Source of the DNA: Bacteroidales bacterium
Lineage (GTDB): Bacteria > Bacteroidota > Bacteroidia > Bacteroidales > UBA932
Assembly (NCBI GenBank): GCA_004556005.1
Contig: SFJA01000087.1
Span: 1 to 5,970 of the forward strand
Direction: 5' to 3'
Length of the DNA: 5,970 nucleotides
Below the pieces are notes generated by a model. The model worked only from the letters and a program-made list of their open reading frames with translations, did no database searches and was not told where the DNA came from. The translations under genes were made by a program, and so were the position numbers. Positions 1-5,208 of the stretch are shown here, piece after piece (the first letter of the stretch is position 1; the number at the start of each line of letters is the position of its first letter).

Positions 1-705
1 CTTGAGAGCCACGTCGCCGGTTCTGAACAGTTTGATGCTCTTCCAGATGCCCGTATTGCGGTCTCTGATGCCGTCCATGAAGGTAAAGTCCCAGCCCACG
101 GACATCAGCATCGTGGTGTTGAGGCCTATGTCGCCGTCGCCGCCGTTGTGCCATTCGCCCACGGCACCCCAGGTCTTCGGCATCCTGGTTCCAGGTACGT
201 CCACCGGTATGGTCTTGATTGCCAGTATGTTGGTTTCTCCGGGCTGCGCTACGGAAGTGATGTCTATCCTTTCCTTGCGGAACATGCCTCCTATGGTGCT
301 GAGCAGGTGTCCGTTGACCCAGACCTCGGCCCGGTAGTTGATACCGTCCAACCCGCAGCGCCACCAGGCGGTGTAGAAGTCGCGCCCCACGACTGTGATG
401 TCAGGTATGCATCCGTCATCGAGACTGTTGTTGAGTCCGTAGTATGGTTCCGGGAACAACTTGTTGTGAACCATAGTGTTGAGTACCGTTCCCGGTACGA
501 TGGCCTCCATCCATCCGCTATCGTCATATCCGGCACTCGAAATGGCTTCGCCTCCGTCGCGTACATCGGGAATGGTGGCCATTTTCCACTCGGTATTGCC
601 GTTATGGAAGGGTTTCGAGTCCAGTCTGGTAGATTGTGTCGCTCCGGCTGCCGTACATAAGGCTGTTGCCGCAAGGCAAAGGATGATGGCTTTGAATCTG
701 CACAT
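1..705 (-). CDS. Secreted glycoside hydrolase family 2 enzyme, N-terminal part (runs off the left edge)
   Basis: Reading the - strand from the ATG at 705 gives 235 codons with no stop before the window edge. The protein begins with a signal peptide: MCRFK, then a hydrophobic run to about residue 20, with an AGA|T cleavage site near residue 22, so it is probably exported to the periplasm. The rest matches the N-terminal sugar-binding domain of GH2 enzymes of the beta-mannosidase / exo-beta-glucosaminidase kind: a W-K-M strand near residue 40, DDSGWMEAIVPGTVL (61-75), PYYGLNN (87-93), RDFYT (108-112), GINYRAEVWVNG (121-132) and GIWKSIKL (219-226). It would help degrade plant or host glycans. 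The catalytic TIM barrel lies outside the window, so the substrate cannot be told. The segment between RDFYT and GINY is unusually short. The gene diverges from the pyr operon and is probably unrelated to it functionally. GH2 membership is firm; the exact activity is unknown. Confidence 0.85.
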   Translation of the reverse strand, partial: MCRFKAIILCLAATALCTAAGATQSTRLDSKPFHNGNTEWKMATIPDVRDGGEAISSAGYDDSGWMEAIVPGTVLNTMVHNKLFPEPYYGLNNSLDDGCIPDITVVGRDFYTAWWRCGLDGINYRAEVWVNGHLLSTIGGMFRKERIDITSVAQPGETNILAIKTIPVDVPGTRMPKTWGAVGEWHNGGDGDIGLNTTMLMSVGWDFTFMDGIRDRNTGIWKSIKLFRTGDVALK

Positions 706-734
706 AAGCTTAGCGTCATAATTATGGTCCCTTA

Positions 735-742
735 CAAATTTA
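735..742 (-). promoter_or_regulatory. Bacteroidota-type -7 promoter element for the GH2 gene
   Basis: On the - strand this reads TAAATTTG, an exact fit to the TAnnTTTG -7 element used by the primary sigma factor of Bacteroidota. It ends 29 nt before the GH2 start codon at 705, giving a short 5' leader. No TTTG or TTG -33 element is visible at the usual distance upstream, so the promoter may be weak or activator-dependent. The match could also be chance in this AT-rich gap. Confidence 0.45.
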
Positions 743-748
743 ATCATT

Positions 749-783
749 TTTGAGGAATAAATGAGAAATAAGTGCTATCTTTG
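749..783 (+). promoter_or_regulatory. Promoter of the pyr operon (-33 TTTG, -7 TATCTTTG)
   Basis: TTTG at 749-752 is followed, after 23 nt, by TATCTTTG at 776-783. Together they fit the Bacteroidota consensus TTTG...TAnnTTTG, with spacing at the long end of what is accepted. Transcription would begin near 787-791, giving a leader of about 130 nt before pyrC. The -33 element lies 6 nt from the divergent -7 element of the GH2 gene, so RNA polymerase may not be able to occupy both at once. The -7 match is direct; promoter activity is inferred. Confidence 0.65.
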
Positions 784-799
784 TCAAAACAGAAAAGTA

Positions 800-892
800 A
801 TGACTATTTCAGGACACTATCCAACATTTTTGATGGCAGTTTTCGCTGCTTCAGTTGCGAAGTGTTCTCATTTTTTGACATCAAGGCGGTAG
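800..892 (+). CDS. Putative pyr operon leader peptide (30 aa, attenuator control)
   Basis: An ATG at 800, about 10 nt after the predicted transcription start and behind an A-rich stretch (agaaaagta), opens a 30-codon frame. It starts MTISGHYPTF, ends HFLTSRR and stops at TAG 890-892. A second in-frame ATG at 833 would give 19 residues. The stop codon falls at the end of the 5' arm of the terminator hairpin at 883-909, so a ribosome finishing this peptide would physically prevent the hairpin forming. The frame is rich in U tracts (827-831, 840-843, 871-876). No homology is claimed: the peptide itself is expected to have no function beyond being translated. A frame of this length can arise by chance; its placement relative to the promoter and hairpin is the argument for it. 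Confidence 0.5.
   Translation: MTISGHYPTFLMAVFAASVAKCSHFLTSRR
841..862 (+). promoter_or_regulatory. Possible RNA polymerase pause hairpin in the pyr leader
   Basis: Positions 842-846 (TTCGC) can pair with 857-861 (GCGAA) around a 10-nt loop, with a further T-G wobble at 841/862. The U-tract 871-876 begins 8 nt after the 3' base, so its early positions lie at about the distance where a hairpin-stabilised polymerase pause would be expected. The stem is only five Watson-Crick pairs, so it may not form or may be incidental. Confidence 0.28.
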
Positions 893-909
893 TGTTACCG
901 TCTTTTTTT
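883..909 (+). terminator. Intrinsic terminator / attenuator hairpin upstream of pyrC
   Basis: AAGGCGGTA (883-891) pairs with TACCGTCTT (896-904) across a GTGT loop. This is a 9-bp stem with a single G-U wobble (886/901), and a run of seven T (903-909) follows at once. That is a textbook Rho-independent terminator. It sits between the pyr promoter and pyrC on the same strand, ending 10 nt before the pyrC ATG, with no complete upstream gene that it could serve. It is therefore best read as an attenuator controlling readthrough into the operon. The hairpin also borders the ribosome-binding region of pyrC and could affect translation. No PyrR-type binding element or clear antiterminator was found; the overlapping leader ORF suggests ribosome-controlled folding. 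Confidence 0.75.
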
Positions 910-919
910 GTATTCATTT

Positions 920-2203
920 ATGACAGACATTCTTTTCACCGGCGGCAGGGTATATGCCGCAGGCCATATCGAGGAAGCCGACGTTCTCGTGAGAGGCGGC
1001 AGGGTCAAGGCGGTCGGCCCGCACGGCAGCCTGTGTGGCGCCCGATGCACGATTGACTGCAGCGGACTGGTGCTCAGTCCGGGTTTTGTTGACGTGCACG
1101 TGCATTTCCGCGAACCGGGATTCGAATACAAGGAAACCATTGCCACAGGTTCAAGAGCTGCGGCCAGGGGCGGATACACCATAGTATGCACTATGCCAAA
1201 TCTCAATCCTGCGCCCGACTGTGCCGAGTCCCTTCAACGTCAGATTGATATAATTGACAGAGATTCCTGCATAAGGATATATCCTTACGCGACCATTACC
1301 AAAGGCCAGAAGGGAGCAGGAGAACTTGCTGATTATGACGGAATAATGTCCTCTTGCGCGGCCCGGGTCGCGGGCTTTTCCGATGACGGCAGGGGAGTGC
1401 AGTCTTCCGAACTTATGGAAGAAGCGATGAAGGCAATTGCGGGCACGGGCAAACTTATGTCGGCCCATTGCGAGGTCGAGAAACTGCTGCACGGCGGCTG
1501 CATTCACGAAGGTCACTATGCCGAGCGCAACGGTCACATAGGAATCTCCTCCGAAAGTGAATGGGCCGAGGTTGCAAGGGATATAGAAATGGCTGCCCGC
1601 ACCGGCTGTCCTTATCATATCTGCCACATCTCTACCAAGGAGAGCGTTGCTCTGCTCAGGGAAGCAAAACGCCGCGGACTCAATGTCACGGGAGAGACCG
1701 GACCTCATTATCTTGTTCTGTGCGAAGACGATATGAGGGAAGAGGGCCGCTTTAAGATGAATCCTCCCCTCAGAAGTGCCGAGGACAGGGCCGCCCTTGT
1801 CGAAGCGGTGGCTGACGGTACCATTGACATAATTGCCACTGACCATGCTCCTCACAGCGCAGAAGAAAAGTCACGCGGACTGGAAGGCAGCGCAATGGGA
1901 ATTGTCGGTCTCGAGACGGCATTCCCGGTGCTCTACACTCATCTGGTACTCAGCGGAAGAATCACCCTCGAGCGCCTTATCGAAGTGATGGCGGTAAACC
2001 CTCGCAGGCGTTTCGGCTTTGACGGAGGCATAGCACCGGGCGACAGGGCAGACATATGCCTGCTCGACCTTGGTGCAAGATACAATATTGACTCTAACAC
2101 CTTCCTTTCCAAGGGCAGGAGCACTCCATTCGACGGAATGCCTGTCTGCGGAGAAGTCGTAATGACCTTTTCGGAAGGTATTCCAGTATATGTGAAGAAA
2201 TGA
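920..2203 (+). CDS. pyrC: Dihydroorotase, class I (third step of UMP synthesis)
   Basis: This cytoplasmic zinc enzyme of the amidohydrolase superfamily cyclises carbamoyl aspartate to dihydroorotate. The 427-residue length is normal for the bacterial class I family. Visible motifs are DVHVHFREPG (residues 58-67) with metal ligands H60 and H62 and substrate-binding R64, the TMPN substrate motif (91-94), FSDDGRG (153-159) supplying the bridging aspartate of PyrC-type enzymes, H183 in SAHCE, H236 in HICHIS and the catalytic D308 in ATDHAPH. All key residues are present, so it should be active rather than a structural pseudo-dihydroorotase. The ATG at 920 is preferred over an in-frame TTG at 908, which lies in the terminator T-tract. 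There is no Shine-Dalgarno sequence. It is the first gene of the operon, directly behind the attenuator, and its stop overlaps the pyrK start as ATGA. Confidence 0.97.
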   Translation: MTDILFTGGRVYAAGHIEEADVLVRGGRVKAVGPHGSLCGARCTIDCSGLVLSPGFVDVHVHFREPGFEYKETIATGSRAAARGGYTIVCTMPNLNPAPDCAESLQRQIDIIDRDSCIRIYPYATITKGQKGAGELADYDGIMSSCAARVAGFSDDGRGVQSSELMEEAMKAIAGTGKLMSAHCEVEKLLHGGCIHEGHYAERNGHIGISSESEWAEVARDIEMAARTGCPYHICHISTKESVALLREAKRRGLNVTGETGPHYLVLCEDDMREEGRFKMNPPLRSAEDRAALVEAVADGTIDIIATDHAPHSAEEKSRGLEGSAMGIVGLETAFPVLYTHLVLSGRITLERLIEVMAVNPRRRFGFDGGIAPGDRADICLLDLGARYNIDSNTFLSKGRSTPFDGMPVCGEVVMTFSEGIPVYVKK

Positions 2204-2931
2204 AACAGAGTACATTCAAAATATTGTCCAACAAAGCGTTGACAAGTTCGGTCCACGAGATGACACTCTCGGGAGACTGTTCGGCAATCACCGCTCCGGG
2301 GCAGTTTGTAAACATCTCCCTCCCGGGACTCTACCTGCGTCGCCCGATATCGGTTTGCGACTGCGAAGGAACAATCCTTACCCTCGTATATAAAGTTGTA
2401 GGCAAGGGCAGCGCGATGATGGCATCGCTCCCGGTCGGAACTGAACTCGACCTGCTGACCGGTCTGGGCAATGGCTTTGCCCTGGAACCGGACAGCCGCA
2501 AGCCGCTCCTGGTAGGGGGCGGAGTTGGTGTTCCGCCTATGTACAAGCTTTGCAAGTGCCTGTTGTCCAAGGGATTGTCCCCAAAGCTTGTGCTCGGATT
2601 CAACACTTCTTCGGAAATATTCTACGAAGACCGTTTCCGTGAACTTGGAGTGGAAGTTACAGTTACTACAGCAGACGGCAGCAGGGGAATCAAGGGCTTT
2701 GTCACAGACGCTCTGCCAGGTCTCGACTATGACTTCTTCTATGCCTGCGGCCCGGTCCCTATGCTCAGGGCACTCAGCCTTTCCAGTGACCGCGGAGGTC
2801 TGGTAAGTCTCGAAGAAAGAATGGCTTGCGGCTTCGGCGCCTGCGTCGGATGCACCCACGAAATGACCAGCGGTCCCAAGCGCATCTGCAAGGACGGACC
2901 GGTATTCAGAAAGGAGGAAGTGATATGGTAG
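2200..2931 (+). CDS. pyrK: Dihydroorotate dehydrogenase B, electron-transfer subunit (FAD / 2Fe-2S)
   Basis: PyrK passes electrons from the FMN of PyrD to NAD+ within a PyrD2-PyrK2 complex in the cytoplasm. The 243-residue protein has the ferredoxin-reductase layout: a FAD-binding barrel with PGQFVNI (33-39) and RRPIS (47-51), a nucleotide-binding domain with GGGVGVPP (106-113) and YACGP (181-185), and a C-terminal cluster of four cysteines, C210, C215, C218 and C230, that binds [2Fe-2S]. All four ligands are intact. The start ATG overlaps the pyrC stop by four bases, which suggests translational coupling. The 3' end overlaps the pyrD start by 7 nt and contains the pyrD ribosome-binding site. 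Its adjacency to a class 1B pyrD confirms the assignment. Confidence 0.96.
   Translation: MKQSTFKILSNKALTSSVHEMTLSGDCSAITAPGQFVNISLPGLYLRRPISVCDCEGTILTLVYKVVGKGSAMMASLPVGTELDLLTGLGNGFALEPDSRKPLLVGGGVGVPPMYKLCKCLLSKGLSPKLVLGFNTSSEIFYEDRFRELGVEVTVTTADGSRGIKGFVTDALPGLDYDFFYACGPVPMLRALSLSSDRGGLVSLEERMACGFGACVGCTHEMTSGPKRICKDGPVFRKEEVIW
2911..2917 (+). promoter_or_regulatory. Strong Shine-Dalgarno sequence for pyrD
   Basis: AAGGAGG lies 7 nt before the pyrD ATG at 2925 and inside the last codons of pyrK (Arg-Lys-Glu-Glu). It fixes the pyrD start. It is notable because the other genes here have no comparable site and Bacteroidota generally rely little on Shine-Dalgarno pairing. The purine run could simply reflect the encoded Lys-Glu residues. 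Confidence 0.6.
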
Positions 2932-3836
2932 ATCTCAGCGTCAATCTCGCCGGCGTAAGGCTGGACAATCCCGTAATCCCCGCAAGCGGAACCTTCGGTT
3001 TCGGAGAAGAATTCAAAGACCTTTACGACCTCGACATCCTGGGCGCAATCTCGTTCAAGGGCACTACCGTTGCTCCGAGGCTGGGCAATCCCGTCCCGCG
3101 TATCGCCGAATGCAGCAGCGGCCTCATCAACTCGGTAGGCCTGCAGAATCCGGGCCTCGATGCCGTCATCGCCGAGCAGCTGCCCCGTATGCGCAGCTTC
3201 TTCCATAAGCCTATCATCGCCAATATCAGCGGGTTCGCCGTGGAAGAATTCGTCACCCTCGCGGAGCGTCTGAGCCGGGAGCCGCAGGTGGAGATTATCG
3301 AAGTGAACGTGAGCTGCCCCAACGTGCACGGGGGAGGAATGAGTTTCGGGACGGACCCGAAAAGCGCTGCGGAGGTGACCCGGTCGGTAAAGCAGGTCAG
3401 CGCGCGTCCGGTGTTTGTCAAGCTCAGTCCTAACGTTACCGACATAGTCGCCGTCGCCAAAGCCTGTGAGGAAGCGGGTGCGGACGGCATCTGCCTTATC
3501 AATACACTGCTCGGTATGAGAATCGATATCGCGCGCCGCAAACCGGTGATTGCCAATAAGATGGGAGGATTCTCCGGGCCGGCGGTGTTCCCGGTGGCAC
3601 TTAGGATGGTCTATCAGGTGAGCAAGGCCTGCTCGATTCCGGTGATGGGCTGCGGAGGAGTGGCAAGCGCCGACGACGTCATTGAAATGATGATGGCTGG
3701 CGCGACCGCAGTTCAGGTCGGAGCCGCCAACCTGGTCAATCCCTATGCCTGCAAGCAGATTGTGGAAGACTTACCGAAGAGGATGGAAAGCCTTGGAATA
3801 GAGAAACTTAGTGATATAATAGGAATTATTGAATAG
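2925..3836 (+). CDS. pyrD: Dihydroorotate dehydrogenase B, catalytic subunit (class 1B, NAD+-dependent)
   Basis: This FMN enzyme oxidises dihydroorotate to orotate, the fourth step of the pathway, and works with PyrK. The 303-residue TIM barrel has ASGTFGFG (20-27), the FMN/substrate lysine in SFKG (K45), the orotate-binding segment INSVGLQNPG (68-77), and NVSCPNV (128-134), whose C131 is the catalytic base. A cysteine rather than serine marks class 1, and the neighbouring pyrK marks subclass 1B. Further FMN-phosphate motifs are GCGGV (242-246) and the segment around AVQVG (262-266). The ATG at 2925 is chosen because it has an AAGGAGG site 7 nt upstream and gives the family's usual N-terminus; the frame stays open further upstream inside pyrK, but that extension is not homologous. 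As a soluble NAD+-linked enzyme it lets the cell make orotate without a quinone acceptor, which suits an anaerobe. Confidence 0.97.
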   Translation: MVDLSVNLAGVRLDNPVIPASGTFGFGEEFKDLYDLDILGAISFKGTTVAPRLGNPVPRIAECSSGLINSVGLQNPGLDAVIAEQLPRMRSFFHKPIIANISGFAVEEFVTLAERLSREPQVEIIEVNVSCPNVHGGGMSFGTDPKSAAEVTRSVKQVSARPVFVKLSPNVTDIVAVAKACEEAGADGICLINTLLGMRIDIARRKPVIANKMGGFSGPAVFPVALRMVYQVSKACSIPVMGCGGVASADDVIEMMMAGATAVQVGAANLVNPYACKQIVEDLPKRMESLGIEKLSDIIGIIE

Positions 3837-3839
3837 GAT

Positions 3840-4553
3840 ATGGATACCACACACAGAGACGTAATCATTGCCTGCGACTTCAGCAGTGCGGCAGAAACAC
3901 TTGCCTTTCTTGACAAGTTCACGGGACGCAAGCCCTTCGTGAAGATAGGAATGGAACTGTATTATGCGGAAGGCCCCTCGATCGTGCGAGAAATCAAGCG
4001 CAGGGGACACCGTATCTTTTTGGACCTCAAGCTGCACGACATTCCAAACACAGTGCGCAAGGCTATGAAGGTGCTGTCGTGCCTGGACGTGGATATGACC
4101 AACGTGCACGCTGCCGGAGGTGTGCAGATGATGAAGGCTGCTCTCGAGGGCCTCACGCGTCCTGACGGAAGCCGTCCCATGCTAATAGCCGTCACCCAGC
4201 TGACATCCACAAGCCCTCAGGTGCTTCACGAAGAGTTGCTTATTCCTGAAACAATGGAAGATACGATAGCGACCTACGCGCGCAATGCTGCTGCAGCCGG
4301 ACTTGACGGTGTGGTCTGCTCTCCGCTTGAGGCAGCTGCCGTAAAGGCCGCGGTCGGCGCGGGTGCTTTCTTTACCGTTACCCCTGGAATTCGTTTTGCC
4401 GATGCTGCCGCCGATGACCAGGTGCGTATCGCAACCCCTGCCAACGCCGCTTCGCTCGGCTCGGACTTTATCGTAGTCGGAAGGCCTGTTACCCAGGCGG
4501 ATGACCCTGTTGCGGCCTACGAAAGATGTGTAAATGAATTTTGTGGACAATAG
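3840..4553 (+). CDS. pyrF: Orotidine 5'-phosphate decarboxylase, type 1
   Basis: This enzyme decarboxylates OMP to UMP, the last step of the pathway. It is a 237-residue stand-alone TIM barrel that works as a dimer. Family signatures are ACDF (11-14, D13), KIGMEL (35-40, K35), DLKLHDIPNTV (62-72) with the catalytic D62-K64-D67 array, TPGIR (181-185) and the phosphate-binding GRPVT (214-218, R215). The DLKxHDIPNTV motif and short length are those of the type 1 subfamily (Bacillus, E. coli), not the roughly 270-residue type 2 that I recall from Bacteroides. It starts 3 nt after the pyrD stop with no clear Shine-Dalgarno sequence. All active-site residues are present. Confidence 0.97.
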   Translation: MDTTHRDVIIACDFSSAAETLAFLDKFTGRKPFVKIGMELYYAEGPSIVREIKRRGHRIFLDLKLHDIPNTVRKAMKVLSCLDVDMTNVHAAGGVQMMKAALEGLTRPDGSRPMLIAVTQLTSTSPQVLHEELLIPETMEDTIATYARNAAAAGLDGVVCSPLEAAAVKAAVGAGAFFTVTPGIRFADAAADDQVRIATPANAASLGSDFIVVGRPVTQADDPVAAYERCVNEFCGQ

Positions 4554-4557
4554 AGAT

Positions 4558-5199
4558 ATGAACGACATCAAAAGACAAGTGGCTCACGAACTCCTCTCGA
4601 TCGGAGCCGTATTCCTCAGACCGGAGGAACCTTTTACCTGGGCAAGCGGAATCAAAAGCCCTATTTATTGCGACAACCGTCTCATCCTTACCGCGCCTGC
4701 ATCGCGTACCGTGGTGGAAAATGCCATAGCAAGGAAGGTAAAGGAACTTTATCCTGAAACTCAGGTACTTATGGGTACCAGTACCGCAGGCATTGCCCAC
4801 GCTGCAATAGCCGCTGACATTCTTGGACTGCCAATGGGCTACGTGCGTTCCAGCGCCAAGGACCACGGACGTACCAACAGAATCGAGGGCAAGCTTGAAG
4901 CAGGGGAGAAGGTTGTTGTAATCGAAGACCTCATATCCACGGCAGGAAGCTGCATAGAGGTTGTCGAGGCCCTCAGGGAAGCCGGAGCGGAGGTGCTTGG
5001 TATCATCAGCATCTTTACCTACGGTCTCCGCAAGGGAATCGAACGTCTCTCTGCCGCAAATGTCGAGAACCACAGCGTTACCGACCTTGACACTCTCGTC
5101 GAGGTGGCTGCAGAAGAGAATTATATCAAAAAGGAAGATATAGACAGGATACTCGCTTTCAGAGCCAATCCTTCGGACGAAACCTGGATAAACAAATAG
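4558..5199 (+). CDS. pyrE: Orotate phosphoribosyltransferase
   Basis: PyrE transfers ribose 5-phosphate from PRPP to orotate to form OMP. The 213-residue protein has PFTWASGIKSPIYCDNR (25-41), which holds orotate- and PRPP-contacting residues, the mobile catalytic loop RSSAKDHGRTNRIEG (97-111) with K101, H103 and R105, and the PRPP signature VVVIEDLISTAGS (119-131) with the acidic pair E123-D124. I chose the ATG at 4558, 4 nt after the pyrF stop. An in-frame ATG at 4534 would add eight residues (MNFVDNRD) and overlap pyrF by 20 nt; it cannot be excluded but has no better ribosome-binding site. The SGIKSPIYCDNR form resembles Firmicutes PyrE. Confidence 0.96.
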   Translation: MNDIKRQVAHELLSIGAVFLRPEEPFTWASGIKSPIYCDNRLILTAPASRTVVENAIARKVKELYPETQVLMGTSTAGIAHAAIAADILGLPMGYVRSSAKDHGRTNRIEGKLEAGEKVVVIEDLISTAGSCIEVVEALREAGAEVLGIISIFTYGLRKGIERLSAANVENHSVTDLDTLVEVAAEENYIKKEDIDRILAFRANPSDETWINK

Positions 5200-5208
5200 C
5201 AGCCTGAT

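Noticed and set aside
148..660. A 170-codon + strand open frame opposite the GH2 gene
   Set aside because: It is an antisense shadow of the GH2 coding sequence, with no recognisable domain and no promoter.
291..719. A 142-codon - strand frame starting at an ATG at 719, overlapping the GH2 gene
   Set aside because: It is the wrong frame. The frame starting at 705 gives a signal peptide and recognisable GH2 motifs without interruption to the window edge; this one gives low-complexity sequence without family features.
908..919. A TTG start for pyrC four codons upstream of the ATG
   Set aside because: The TTG overlaps the terminator T-tract; the ATG at 920 gives the standard dihydroorotase N-terminus.
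784..919. A PyrR-binding (anti-antiterminator) element in the pyr leader
   Set aside because: No match to the conserved PyrR binding-loop sequence and no convincing antiterminator pairing with the terminator arm. No pyrR gene is in the window.
772..1056. A 94-codon + strand frame spanning the leader and the start of pyrC
   Set aside because: Its GTG start lies upstream of or within the -7 element, it crosses the terminator, and its C-terminal part is an Arg-rich out-of-frame reading of pyrC.
1939..2859. A 306-codon - strand open frame across pyrC and pyrK
   Set aside because: Despite its length it is antisense to two well-supported genes and shows no family motifs. Long antisense frames are expected from this codon usage.
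2826..2924. An N-terminal extension of pyrD inside pyrK
   Set aside because: The extension is an Arg-rich out-of-frame reading of the PyrK cysteine region. The ATG at 2925 has a strong ribosome-binding site and the family's N-terminus.
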